From: Pelagibacteraceae bacterium AG-325-C10
Lineage (GTDB): Bacteria; Pseudomonadota; Alphaproteobacteria; Pelagibacterales; Pelagibacteraceae
Direction: 5' to 3'
Length of the DNA: 49,469 bases
Assembly: GCA_003282975.1 (NCBI GenBank)
Contig: QBYD01000008.1
Coordinates: 1-49,469 of the forward strand
Position numbers and translations under genes: made by a program. This document shows positions 8,313 to 16,742 of the stretch, one piece after another; positions within the stretch are counted from its first letter, which is position 1, and each line of letters starts with the position of its first letter. The notes beneath the pieces are model-generated. The model was not told the origin of the DNA. It made no database searches and saw only the letters and a program-made list of their open reading frames with translations.

Positions 8313-8684
8313 TTATTTTAATCTTTTTATGTTTTTAATAATGTTCGAAATTTTGTTTAACTTATTTCTTAAATTATCAGCTTTTATAGAATTATTTGCC
8401 ATTTCGTCAAGTTCTAAAGACTCTTCACCTTTAAGAACCTTTTTAACACCATTAATAGTCATACCCTTATCTTTTAATAAAAATTTAACTTTTTTTAATA
8501 AATTAATGGTTCCTTCATCATAATATCTTCTATTAGCATTTAATATTTTAGGTTTAATTTGTTTAAATTGAGTTTCCCAGAATCTAATTGTATGAGTTGG
8601 CAAAGCTCCCTTTTTATTTGATTTTAATTGTAGAATTTTAGCAACCTCACCTATTGTTTTATAAGCACTATCTGATTTATCCAT
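8313..8684 (-). CDS. MerR-family transcriptional regulator
   Basis: A 123-residue DNA-binding protein. The N-terminal winged helix-turn-helix reads YKTIGEVAKIL, then HTIRFWETQF and NANRRYYDEG (to about residue 57), then a dimerisation helix (about 58-85). The C-terminus is short with no cysteines, so it is not a metal-sensing MerR of the CueR/MerR kind. The position just after ihfA, with an 8-base overlap, matches the conserved alphaproteobacterial plsX-fabH-ihfA-merR arrangement. Target and effector are unknown. Confidence 0.88.
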   Translation of the reverse strand: MDKSDSAYKTIGEVAKILQLKSNKKGALPTHTIRFWETQFKQIKPKILNANRRYYDEGTINLLKKVKFLLKDKGMTINGVKKVLKGEESLELDEMANNSIKADNLRNKLNKISNIIKNIKRLK

Positions 8685-8976
8685 TTTCTTTTAAGTTTAT
8701 AAAATCTTTAAATTCTTTTGAGGGTTTAAATAGAACAACATCTCTACTGGAAATAATCTTAGATTCTTTAGTTTTTGGGTTTCTTCCTATTCTTGATTTT
8801 TTTTGTCTAATTGAAAATGTTCCAAATTTAGACAATTTTAATTTTCTTTCTGATTTGATATTTGTAACTATAGTAGATAAAAAATCTTCTATAAGATTTT
8901 CTGATATTTGCTTAGAAAAACCAAGCTGCATATAAACTAAATTAACTAAGTCTTTTTTAGTCAAATTTATTCTCAT
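8677..8976 (-). CDS. ihfA: integration host factor alpha subunit / HU-family protein
   Basis: Nucleoid-associated DNA-bending protein of 99 residues. It opens TKKDLVNLVYMQLGFS, has the fold core KLSKFGTFSIRQKKSRIGRNPKT (about 44-66), in which the beta-arm tip GRNP is intact, and ends FKPSKEFKDFIN. The context between plsX and a MerR gene identifies it as the alpha subunit rather than HU or IHF-beta. It follows plsX by 4 bases where most relatives have fabH in between. Confidence 0.92.
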   Translation of the reverse strand: MRINLTKKDLVNLVYMQLGFSKQISENLIEDFLSTIVTNIKSERKLKLSKFGTFSIRQKKSRIGRNPKTKESKIISSRDVVLFKPSKEFKDFINLKENG

Positions 8977-8980
8977 TAGT

Positions 8981-9982
8981 TTAAATATTTTGCTTAATCT
9001 TTTCTATCAAATTCCCTTTTACAATTCTATGACAAACATCAAGTGAATTAGAAAACCCTATGTAATCTGTTCCTCCATGACTTTTTACTACAGGTGAGTC
9101 CAAACCAATAAAAATAGCCCCATTATACAGTCTTGGATCAAGACGTTTTTTAAATTTTCTTAAGTTTGAAATATTTAAAAAAGATGAAATTTTTCCAATT
9201 AAAGAACCAGTCATTGCAGTTTTAAGTTCACTTGTTATAAAGTTGGCTGTTCCTTCAGCAGTTTTTAATGCAACATTACCGGTGAATCCATCTGATACAA
9301 TAACGTTTACTTCGCCATCCATTAAATGATTGCCCTCTATATAACCTGCAAAATCATAATTAATTGACTTTTTATCATTTAAGATTTGGTAAGTTTCTTT
9401 TATGATTTCATTACCTTTAAGTTCTTCTGAGCCAATATTTAATAATGCTACATTTGGTTTATCATTTGGATATAATGAAGTGTAAAGAGAAGCTCCCATA
9501 ATTGAAAAGTCTAATAGGTTTTTAGAACTGCATTCAATATTTGCTCCCAAATCTAAAACTACGCTCATACCTTTTTTATTAGGCCATAAAGCTGATAAAG
9601 CTGGTTTATCAATATTTTCGATCATTTTTAAATTTAATTTAGATATAACTAACAAGGCGCCTGTATTACCTGCAGATACCACAATGTCTGCTTCTTTTTT
9701 TTTAACACTTTCAATAGCAAGCCACATACTCGTGTTTTTTCCTCTCTTGGCACCTTCCAAAGGACTATCAGAACTTTTTACAACATCTTCAGTATGAAAA
9801 ATTTCAAAAAAATCTTTATTTATTTTATCTTTGATAATTTCTGAAATCTTGTTCTTATCACCAAAAATTTTATAGCAAACTTCTTTATTAGATTGATGAT
9901 TATGAATAATACCATCTATTATTTTTTTTGGTGAATTATCACCGCCCATTGCATCGACAGCAATTTTAATCATGTCTGACAT
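8981..9982 (-). CDS. plsX: phosphate acyltransferase PlsX
   Basis: Converts acyl-ACP to acyl-phosphate, the donor used by the acyltransferase PlsY (also in this window at 47540) to start phospholipid synthesis. Its 333 residues show the start KIAVDAMGGDNSP, the GAKRGKNTSMW segment, VSAGNTGALL, the VLDLGANIEC stretch and VVSDGFTGNVALK. Ordinary length. It lies between rpmF (29 bases upstream) and ihfA (4 bases downstream), the old ribosome/lipid neighbourhood of proteobacteria, but without fabH. Confidence 0.97.
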   Translation of the reverse strand: MSDMIKIAVDAMGGDNSPKKIIDGIIHNHQSNKEVCYKIFGDKNKISEIIKDKINKDFFEIFHTEDVVKSSDSPLEGAKRGKNTSMWLAIESVKKKEADIVVSAGNTGALLVISKLNLKMIENIDKPALSALWPNKKGMSVVLDLGANIECSSKNLLDFSIMGASLYTSLYPNDKPNVALLNIGSEELKGNEIIKETYQILNDKKSINYDFAGYIEGNHLMDGEVNVIVSDGFTGNVALKTAEGTANFITSELKTAMTGSLIGKISSFLNISNLRKFKKRLDPRLYNGAIFIGLDSPVVKSHGGTDYIGFSNSLDVCHRIVKGNLIEKIKQNI

Positions 9983-10011
9983 TATAAATGATAGAATTTA
10001 AGATTATAGTA

Positions 10012-10194
10012 TTATTCTTTAGGATCCAAAACTTGTCGACCTTTATACATCCCAGTTTTTAAATCAAGATGATGAGAAAGTCTGTATTCTCCAGACTTTT
10101 TATCCTCAACTATATTTTTAGTTGAATATTTCATCGTTTGTGCTCTTCTCATTCCAGTTCTAGAAGGAGTTTGTTTTCGTTTTGGAACAGCCAT
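10012..10194 (-). CDS. rpmF: 50S ribosomal protein L32
   Basis: A 60-residue large-subunit protein with the signature [19 protein letters not shown] and a C-terminal part [11 protein letters not shown]. The zinc-binding cysteines present in some L32 proteins are absent. It follows the chaperone gene by 2 bases and precedes plsX; rpmF-plsX is one of the most conserved pairs in proteobacteria. Confidence 0.96.
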   Translation of the reverse strand: MAVPKRKQTPSRTGMRRAQTMKYSTKNIVEDKKSGEYRLSHHLDLKTGMYKGRQVLDPKE

Positions 10195-10196
10195 AA

Positions 10197-10664
10197 TTAT
10201 GGGTTACTTACACTTTTTAGAAAAGAATTCAAAGTTTTTTTTGATAATTTTTCATTAAAATCCTCAAAATAATCAAGTAAATCATCAATATTATCAAAAT
10301 CACTTAGGAAAATAGAAAATTTTTTAAGTTTCTCTGATTTATCTAGATTATCCCAAAAGTGAATTTCTGAAACCATTGAATGAAAAAGATTAATATAATC
10401 TTTCATTTTTTTATTAATAGACTGATCTCCATAACCAATTTCACGAATACTTAATTCTAGTTGTCTAAAATTAAAATCATAGATTTCTTGTAAAATAATC
10501 TTATTTTCCTCATTTTTATAGTTTTTCAGAAAAAAAGAAAAATGTAATAAAAATAATGTTAACCGATCAGCAAAATTATCTGCTCTATTTAAAGATTTAT
10601 ACAAATCTTTATTTCTAGTGTAATTAATTAAATTGTTATAAATATACAGGTATTTTTCATCCAT
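10197..10664 (-). CDS. ubiquinol-cytochrome c (bc1) assembly chaperone family protein
   Basis: A 155-residue helical protein matching the CBP3/UQCC1 family, which helps cytochrome b mature in mitochondria and alphaproteobacteria. The best match is the central block [20 protein letters not shown] (66-85) followed by NKKMK, corresponding to the family's F-x-x-M-x-x-x-LREMGVGDLxVxKxMK pattern. [12 protein letters not shown] at about 35-46 equals the usual LLxLHxFL region. It is the first gene of the rpmF-plsX run. Its ATG at 10664 overlaps the divergent bamE ATG. A yceD (DUF177) gene usually sits between it and rpmF but is absent here. Confidence 0.82.
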   Translation of the reverse strand: MDEKYLYIYNNLINYTRNKDLYKSLNRADNFADRLTLFLLHFSFFLKNYKNEENKIILQEIYDFNFRQLELSIREIGYGDQSINKKMKDYINLFHSMVSEIHFWDNLDKSEKLKKFSIFLSDFDNIDDLLDYFEDFNEKLSKKTLNSFLKSVSNP

Positions 10665-11148
10665 GATTAAAATATTATATATAATTTTTCTTTCATTAGT
10701 AGTTACAAATTGTTCTTTTAAAAATGTGGTAAAACATCATGGGGTACCATTTTTAGAAAAAAAACAAGAAACTTTAATAGTAAATAAAGCAAATAAAAAT
10801 GATATTAGAGAAATTCTTGGAAATCCTTCAACTACTAGTAAATTTGATAATGATGTTTGGATTTACATTGAAAGAAAACAAACACAATCTGAATTAAAAA
10901 ATTTAGGAAGAATGAAAATATATAAAAATGATATCCTTGTTTTAGAAATTGATAAATTTGGAATGCTTAAAAACAAAAAATTTTATAATAAAGATGATAT
11001 GGAAAATATCAAAATAGTTGAGGCAACTACGCAAGCAGGATTTAAAAAAAATTCTTTTATTTACGAATTCATGTCTAGTATGAGACAAAAGATTAATGAC
11101 CCTCTAGGTGTGAGGGCCAAAAAACGTAAAGAAATTAGCCAGCGATAA
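10663..11148 (+). CDS. bamE: outer membrane assembly lipoprotein BamE (SmpA/OmlA family)
   Basis: Lipoprotein component of the BAM complex that inserts beta-barrel proteins into the outer membrane. Of 161 residues, the first 17 form a lipoprotein signal with lipobox VTNC (C17). The SmpA/OmlA core follows: [28 protein letters not shown] (about 43-70, given here in outline), where the NDVWIYI strand is diagnostic. The C-terminal tail with GVRAKKRKE is long and basic. It is divergent from the bc1 chaperone gene with overlapping start codons, as smpA often neighbours that gene in alphaproteobacteria. The 3' end overlaps convergent hppA by 14 bases. Confidence 0.9.
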   Translation: MIKILYIIFLSLVVTNCSFKNVVKHHGVPFLEKKQETLIVNKANKNDIREILGNPSTTSKFDNDVWIYIERKQTQSELKNLGRMKIYKNDILVLEIDKFGMLKNKKFYNKDDMENIKIVEATTQAGFKKNSFIYEFMSSMRQKINDPLGVRAKKRKEISQR

Positions 11149-13240
11149 CAGCCAATAAAAGTAAAGCTACTATGTTAGTAATCTTGATCATAGGATTTAC
11201 TGCAGGACCAGCTGTATCTTTGTATGGATCACCAACAGTATCTCCTGTTACAGCTGCTTTATGAGCCTCTGAACCTTTTCCACCATGGTTACCATCTTCA
11301 ATATATTTTTTAGCATTATCCCATGCTCCACCACCTGCTGTCATTGAAACTGCAACAAAAAGACCGGTTATAATTACACCTAATAACATAGCGCCAACAG
11401 CCGCTAGAGCTGCTACTTGTCCACCTATTGATAGAATAATAAAATAAAGAACTACAGGTGAGAGTACTGGTAATAAAGATGGAATGATCATCTCTTTGAT
11501 TGCCGCAACCGTTAATAAATCAACTAATTTAGCATAGTCAGGTTTTTGTTTTCTTTTCATTATGCCTGGAAATTTTTTAAATTGTCTTCTTACTTCAACA
11601 ACAACTGCACCACCTGCTCTTCCAACGGCTTGCATTCCCATAGAACCAAACAAGTAAGGTAGCATCCCACCTACCAACAATCCAACAACTACATATGGAT
11701 TTGATAAGTCAAATGTTACTACTATGCCTTCTAATTTTGAACCTGCGACATTAGAAAAATGTTTAATATCCTCTACATAAGCAGCAAATAAAACTAATGC
11801 ACCTAATCCAGCAGATCCAATTGCATAACCTTTGGTTACAGCTTTGGTCGTATTTCCAACTGCATCTAATGCGTCAGTTGTTTTTCTAACTTTCTTATCT
11901 AAGTTTGACATTTCTGCAATACCACCAGCGTTATCTGTAACAGGACCATAAGCATCTAATGCAACAACCATTCCAGCAAGAGCTAACATGGTTGTAACAG
12001 CAATAGCTATTCCAAATAAACCAGCTATAGAATTTGTAACTAAAATACCTGCAACTATTATTAACGCAGGGATAGCTGTAGCTTCCATTGATACAGCCAA
12101 TCCTTGAATAACATTGGTACCGTGACCTGTTGTTGATGATGCTGCAACAGATTTTACTGGTCTATAATTTGTACCAGTATAATACTCTGTTATCCAAATT
12201 AACAATCCTGTTATTATAAGACCAATCACACCACAATAATATAAATTTAAACCATTAAAAGTTTTATCATTAACTGTGTATTCATTTGTAAAGCCAATAA
12301 CATGATCTGTAACTGGATATAATATTGCTAATGAGGCAAGTGCAGAAACTATAAAACCTTTATATAAAGCATTCATCACGTTTTTATCATTACCAAGTTT
12401 TACAAAAAAAGTTCCAACTATAGATGTTAAAATACAAGCTCCACCAATAGTCAGTGGATAAATCATCATATTAATATCACCATGAAAGAAAATTGAAGAT
12501 AAAACCATTGTAGCAACAATTGTAACAGCATAGGTTTCGAATAAATCAGCAGCCATACCAGCACAATCACCAACATTATCTCCAACGTTATCTGCAATTA
12601 CAGCAGGATTTCTAGGGTCATCTTCTGGAATTCCAGCCTCAACTTTTCCAACTAAATCTGCACCAACATCTGCACCTTTAGTAAAAATACCTCCACCTAA
12701 TCTTGCGAAAATAGATATTAAGGAAGCGCCAAATCCTAATGCGACCAATGCATTAACAATTTCTCTTTCATCAACACCATTTCTTAATAGAAAATAATAA
12801 TAAACAGCTATAGCTAATAATGCTAAACCAGCAACCAACATACCAGTAACAGCACCTGATTTAAAAGCTACAGACAAACCTTGGGCAAGACCTTTTCTTG
12901 AGGCTTCAGCTGTTCTAACGTTAGCTTCAACAGAAACTAACATTCCAACATATCCGGCAATTCCAGATAATGCTGCACCTATTAGATAACCAAGTCCAAC
13001 TAAAGGACTGAATGCTACACTGACAATAACTAAAACAACAACACCAACAATTGCAATTGTTTTATATTGTCTTGCCAGATATGCTTTTGCTCCAATTTGA
13101 ATGGCTGATGCAATATCTTGCATCTTAGCATTACCCGCACTTTGATTTAAAATATTTTTTCCTGTAAAAAATCCATAAACAATGGATAAGAATCCTGCTG
13201 CGATAGTGTATAATAGTATGGTCTCGACTGTTGTGCTCAT
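11135..13240 (-). CDS. hppA: proton-translocating membrane pyrophosphatase, K+-independent type
   Basis: Integral-membrane pump coupling PPi hydrolysis to H+ export, letting the cell recover energy from biosynthetic pyrophosphate. The 701 residues carry about 16 helices. The PPi/Mg site is visible as DVGADLVGK (191-199) and the repeated acidic [19 protein letters not shown]. The sequence GNTTKA places Lys at 466, the position where K+-requiring enzymes have Ala, so this is the potassium-independent H+ pump (family knowledge). AAGG-type Shine-Dalgarno (TTAAGG) lies just before the ATG. The 78-base gap upstream, after thiL, probably holds its own promoter. Confidence 0.97.
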   Translation of the reverse strand: MSTTVETILLYTIAAGFLSIVYGFFTGKNILNQSAGNAKMQDIASAIQIGAKAYLARQYKTIAIVGVVVLVIVSVAFSPLVGLGYLIGAALSGIAGYVGMLVSVEANVRTAEASRKGLAQGLSVAFKSGAVTGMLVAGLALLAIAVYYYFLLRNGVDEREIVNALVALGFGASLISIFARLGGGIFTKGADVGADLVGKVEAGIPEDDPRNPAVIADNVGDNVGDCAGMAADLFETYAVTIVATMVLSSIFFHGDINMMIYPLTIGGACILTSIVGTFFVKLGNDKNVMNALYKGFIVSALASLAILYPVTDHVIGFTNEYTVNDKTFNGLNLYYCGVIGLIITGLLIWITEYYTGTNYRPVKSVAASSTTGHGTNVIQGLAVSMEATAIPALIIVAGILVTNSIAGLFGIAIAVTTMLALAGMVVALDAYGPVTDNAGGIAEMSNLDKKVRKTTDALDAVGNTTKAVTKGYAIGSAGLGALVLFAAYVEDIKHFSNVAGSKLEGIVVTFDLSNPYVVVGLLVGGMLPYLFGSMGMQAVGRAGGAVVVEVRRQFKKFPGIMKRKQKPDYAKLVDLLTVAAIKEMIIPSLLPVLSPVVLYFIILSIGGQVAALAAVGAMLLGVIITGLFVAVSMTAGGGAWDNAKKYIEDGNHGGKGSEAHKAAVTGDTVGDPYKDTAGPAVNPMIKITNIVALLLLAVIAG

Positions 13241-13318
13241 ATAAACCTTAAGGTTGTTGGTTATTAATTTTTAAGCCCGGACAATACAAAAAAAGCTAAA
13301 AAAGACAATAATTAACTT

Positions 13319-14278
13319 TTAAAATTGATGGGTATAACCTACGCTTTTAATCAGTATTTGCTTACCTTTTTGGTTAATTATTAAGGATTTTTTTAAGCCT
13401 GAGATAATTTTTCCAATTTTAGTAATCTTAACTCGAAGAAGTTTTGATTTATTTTTTATGATTCTTGCTTTACTTGGACTGGCAGTAAATAAGATCTGAT
13501 AATCATCACCATTAGATATAAGTAGAGATTTCTTAAATTTTTGATCCTTAATTATCATAGTTAAAAATTTAGAGATTGGAATTTTGTGCTCATTGATTTG
13601 ATAAGATAGATTTTGATTATTTATCATTTTTTCTAAATCCGCAATTAAACCATCAGATATATCTATAGATGAATTTGCTAATTTTAGTAATTCTTTTGTA
13701 AAATTAATTTGAATATTAGGTTCATAATAATTTTTAACAAAATAATCATTAATTTTTTTATTAAATTTAATTTTTTTTTTTAAGATCTGAAGACCAATAT
13801 AACTATCACCTAAATTTCCAGTCACATAAATATCATCATTTAATTTTGCATTATTTCTATAAATAATATCTTTTGAGTAACCTATTGATGTAATTGAAAA
13901 ACTTAATTTATTTGAATAAGTAGTGTCGCCTCCACATAATAAGATACCATATTTTTTTTGTTCATTTATCAATGATTTTGAAATTAGAGACAAATTCTTT
14001 TTAGAAAAAGATCTTTTATTTCCAGATCCAGCAATAAAATAATATTTAGGCTCAACCCCTTTACAAATTAAATCTGATATTGATGATCTAATTATCTTTT
14101 TTATTACTAGATCAGGATATTTAAAATCAATGAAATGATATCCTTCATTATATGTGTCTATGGATATTACTAAGCCTTTTTTCTTATCAAAAAATACATC
14201 GTCATTTAAATTAAGCGCAGATTTATTTTTTTTTACAATATCAGAAAAATATTTCTTAATTAGTTGAAATTCATGCAT
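13319..14278 (-). CDS. thiL: thiamine-monophosphate kinase
   Basis: ATP-dependent phosphorylation of thiamine monophosphate to the active diphosphate. The 319 residues show the AIR-synthase-like fold: LNDDVFF (metal-binding acidic loop near 24-30), SIDTYNEGYHF, LCGGDTTYS (about 115-123), VTGNLGDSYIGL and DISDGLIADLEK (about 202-213). It overlaps the nusB end by 8 bases, the conserved nusB-thiL pair. SAR11 is known to take up a thiamine precursor rather than make it all, and retaining thiL fits. An uninterrupted A11 coding run (complement of 13771-13781) could favour slippage. Confidence 0.94.
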   Translation of the reverse strand: MHEFQLIKKYFSDIVKKNKSALNLNDDVFFDKKKGLVISIDTYNEGYHFIDFKYPDLVIKKIIRSSISDLICKGVEPKYYFIAGSGNKRSFSKKNLSLISKSLINEQKKYGILLCGGDTTYSNKLSFSITSIGYSKDIIYRNNAKLNDDIYVTGNLGDSYIGLQILKKKIKFNKKINDYFVKNYYEPNIQINFTKELLKLANSSIDISDGLIADLEKMINNQNLSYQINEHKIPISKFLTMIIKDQKFKKSLLISNGDDYQILFTASPSKARIIKNKSKLLRVKITKIGKIISGLKKSLIINQKGKQILIKSVGYTHQF

Positions 14279-14675
14279 TATTTGATCTTAATTTTTTACC
14301 AATATTATCTAATAAAGCATTAAGGTATTTTGTTTGAGAATTTTCTAAGAAAAAATTAGATGAGTTTAAATATTCTTTAATAATTATATTTATTGAAACA
14401 TTCGGTTTATAAAGAAATTCATAAGTAGCTGCCTTCAAAATTGTTTGAAATACTTTATCTAAATTTTCAAACACAAATTCATTACCTAATTTAGTATCTA
14501 ACTCAGAAAGAATTAGATCATTTCTTTCAATTGTTCCTAATACAATATCTTTAATAAATTTTTTGAATCTATGTTTGGGAAAATCTAAATCATTATCTTC
14601 ATTATAAAATTTTCCATATAATTTCTGAATTATAATTACCCTGGGATTATTCTTTGGATTGAAATGAGTTCTCAT
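14271..14675 (-). CDS. nusB: transcription antitermination factor NusB
   Basis: All-helical RNA-binding factor that joins the boxA antitermination complex on rRNA operons. The 134 residues have the core pattern: FIKDIVLGTIERNDLI, LDKVFQTILKAATYEFLYKPNVS (about 78-100, in outline) and INIIIKEYLN, then the tail KYLNALLDNIGKKL. It overlaps ribH by 4 bases and thiL by 8, so it is translationally coupled on both sides. The N-terminal arginine-rich patch typical of the family is replaced by a more mixed NPKNNPRVIIIQKLY start. Confidence 0.9.
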   Translation of the reverse strand: MRTHFNPKNNPRVIIIQKLYGKFYNEDNDLDFPKHRFKKFIKDIVLGTIERNDLILSELDTKLGNEFVFENLDKVFQTILKAATYEFLYKPNVSINIIIKEYLNSSNFFLENSQTKYLNALLDNIGKKLRSNNA

Positions 14676-15061
14676 TTTTGAGATAAAATAGAAATTACAG
14701 CTTTTGCAGCTTCAGCACCTTTTTTCTTTCTTGCTTTTGCTTGTTTCATATTCAAGCAAGTAATAATTCCATTACCAATGGGTTTTTTATTATTTATTGA
14801 CAAATCCATAATTGCATTAGTTGAGGCTTGTGAAATAAAATCAAAATGCGGTGTTTCACCCTTGATAACACAACCTAAAGCTAAAAAAGCATCAAATTTA
14901 TTTATTTTTTTTGAAATAGTAACAGGTATTTCAAATACGCCAGGTACTGTAATAATTTTAATAAAGTTCGACTTTGGAATTAATTTCAGGGCACTATCAA
15001 GAAGTCCTTTTGAAATATCTTCATAATAATTTGCAATAACTATCAAATATTTTTTTTTCAT
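14672..15061 (-). CDS. ribH: 6,7-dimethyl-8-ribityllumazine synthase
   Basis: Condenses the RibB and RibD products to lumazine, the penultimate step of riboflavin synthesis. At 129 residues it is at the short end of the family, with little N-terminal extension. Visible motifs: IVIANYYEDISKGLL, VPGVFEIPVT (about 39-48), FLALGCVIKGETPHFDFIS (about 60-78), with the phosphate/catalytic loop GETPHFD, and NGIITCLN. It sits between ribBX and nusB; its ATG shares a base with the ribBX stop. Confidence 0.95.
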   Translation of the reverse strand: MKKKYLIVIANYYEDISKGLLDSALKLIPKSNFIKIITVPGVFEIPVTISKKINKFDAFLALGCVIKGETPHFDFISQASTNAIMDLSINNKKPIGNGIITCLNMKQAKARKKKGAEAAKAVISILSQK

Positions 15062-16161
15062 TAAATTAATTCCTGTTTGGTGATTTTTATACCATATCCA
15101 TCTAAACCAATAACTTTTTTTGGTGACTTAGTTATTAAAGTCATATTTTTTATCTTTAAATCTTTAATTATTTGAGCTCCAATACCATAATTTCTAATTA
15201 ATTTATCATAACCTTTTCTATAAAAATCTTTATTTTTATAATCTTTAAGTGTTTGAGTAACTGATTTTAAGTTTGTATCTTTTATAAAAACCAAAACACA
15301 ATTATTAAATTTTTTAAAATAATTTAGCGTTTTATTAAATGAGTTTGGTAATTGCTGATTAATTAAATAGTTTTGAACTACATTAGATGAAATAACTCTT
15401 ACTCTTGGAGTAATTCCTTTTTTAATATTACCTTTAATTAGCGCAAAATGTTCAGAACCATCAAGTAAATTTTCATAAATTCTGATTTTATATCTTTGAT
15501 TTTTAACATCGATATAACTTTGTTTCTTTAATTTAATTAATTTTTCTTTCTTAAGCCTGTAGGCTATTAAATCTTCAATTTTACCAATCTTGAGATTGTG
15601 CTTTTTTGAAAAATTTATAAGATCTTGTCCTTTAGCCATTGATCCATCTTCATTCATTATTTCACAAATAACAGCAGAATTATTTTTTTTTGCTAATCTT
15701 GATATGTCAACAGAGGCTTCAGTATGACCAGCTCTAACCAATACACCACCATCCTTTGCAATTATTGGAAACACATGGCCTGGTGAAACAATTTCATTCT
15801 TTTTGACATTTTTTTTAGATGCTATTTTAATTGTTTTAGCTCTATCTTTAGCTGAAATGCCTGTGGTAATTCCTTTCTTTGCTTCGATTGATACAGTAAA
15901 GGCTGTTTTATTTCGAGACTGATTAATAGGAGACATCAAAGATAAATTTAATTTTTTAGCTTGCACATTATCAAGCGCCAAACATATCAACCCTCTACCA
16001 TACTTTGCCATAAAATTTATATTTTTAGCATTACTGTCTGATGTAGAGATAATTAGATCTCCTTCATTTTCTCTTTTTTCATCATCAACTAAAATAAACA
16101 TCCCACCTTTTTTAGCAATTTGGATAATACTTTCAATTGATGCAAAATTATTTTTTTTCAT
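15061..16161 (-). CDS. 3,4-dihydroxy-2-butanone 4-phosphate synthase fused to a degenerate GTP cyclohydrolase II domain (RibBX-type)
   Basis: Residues 1 to about 205 are a complete RibB domain making the four-carbon riboflavin precursor from ribulose 5-phosphate: LVDDEKRENEGDLI (24-37), GRGLICLAL, SPGHVFPI, RAGHTEASVD (142-152) and CEIMNEDGSMA. Residues 220-366 align with GTP cyclohydrolase II: RVRVISSN (253-260), NYGIGAQIIKDL and KVIGLDGYGI. However, the three zinc-binding cysteines and the RQEGRG loop are missing; the only cysteine in this half is C288. Such fusions in alphaproteobacteria are called RibBX and lack cyclohydrolase activity. A separate ribA is therefore expected elsewhere. It overlaps ribE by 14 bases. 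Confidence 0.88.
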   Translation of the reverse strand: MKKNNFASIESIIQIAKKGGMFILVDDEKRENEGDLIISTSDSNAKNINFMAKYGRGLICLALDNVQAKKLNLSLMSPINQSRNKTAFTVSIEAKKGITTGISAKDRAKTIKIASKKNVKKNEIVSPGHVFPIIAKDGGVLVRAGHTEASVDISRLAKKNNSAVICEIMNEDGSMAKGQDLINFSKKHNLKIGKIEDLIAYRLKKEKLIKLKKQSYIDVKNQRYKIRIYENLLDGSEHFALIKGNIKKGITPRVRVISSNVVQNYLINQQLPNSFNKTLNYFKKFNNCVLVFIKDTNLKSVTQTLKDYKNKDFYRKGYDKLIRNYGIGAQIIKDLKIKNMTLITKSPKKVIGLDGYGIKITKQELI

Positions 16162-16741
16162 TAAAATAATTTCTAACGTATTTAGATAAGATATCTATCT
16201 CTATATTTATCAAATTTGTTTTCTTTAGTTTTGATAAATTTGTTTCTTTAAAGGTGTGAGGTATTACCCAAATTTCAAAACCTTTTTTAGAAACTTTTGA
16301 AATAGTAAGTGATATTCCATTTACACAAATAGAAGCTTTTTCAATTAAATGTTTTCTTTCTTTTTTTGGTAATTCAAAATGAAAAAGATATGATTTATCT
16401 ATTTTTTTAATACTTATAACTTTACCAACTGTATCAACATGACCTTGACATATGTGGCCAGAAATTTTGGTTCCATATTTAAGTGGTAATTCTAAATTAA
16501 TTTGATCTTTTGTTTTTAAATACTTAAATTTTGATCTTATTATAGTTTCTTTAGATAAATAAAACTCCATAATTTTAGCTTTATATGAAATCAAAGTAAG
16601 ACATACGCCGTCACAAGCAACAGATAAACCAATATCTTTGTTGCTTAACTTTAAGTCACTTTTGACAAAGATATTTAAACCCTTTGGTCTTTTTATAATT
16701 TTAGAAATTATTCCCTGATTATATATAATTCCATTAAACAT
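16148..16741 (-). CDS. ribE: riboflavin synthase, alpha chain
   Basis: Dismutates two lumazine molecules into riboflavin. The 197 residues form two lumazine-binding barrels: the first begins MFNGIIYNQGII and includes SVACDGVCLTL (about 40-50), the second begins ISGHICQGHVDTVG (about 92-105) and includes ASICVNGISLTI, followed by WVIPHTFKETNL. Both Ser/Thr- and Cys-containing loops are present, so the enzyme looks intact. It starts 1 base after ribD ends and overlaps ribBX. Family length is normal. Also called ribC in some species. Confidence 0.95.
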   Translation of the reverse strand: MFNGIIYNQGIISKIIKRPKGLNIFVKSDLKLSNKDIGLSVACDGVCLTLISYKAKIMEFYLSKETIIRSKFKYLKTKDQINLELPLKYGTKISGHICQGHVDTVGKVISIKKIDKSYLFHFELPKKERKHLIEKASICVNGISLTISKVSKKGFEIWVIPHTFKETNLSKLKKTNLINIEIDILSKYVRNYFNEKK

Positions 16742-16742
16742 T

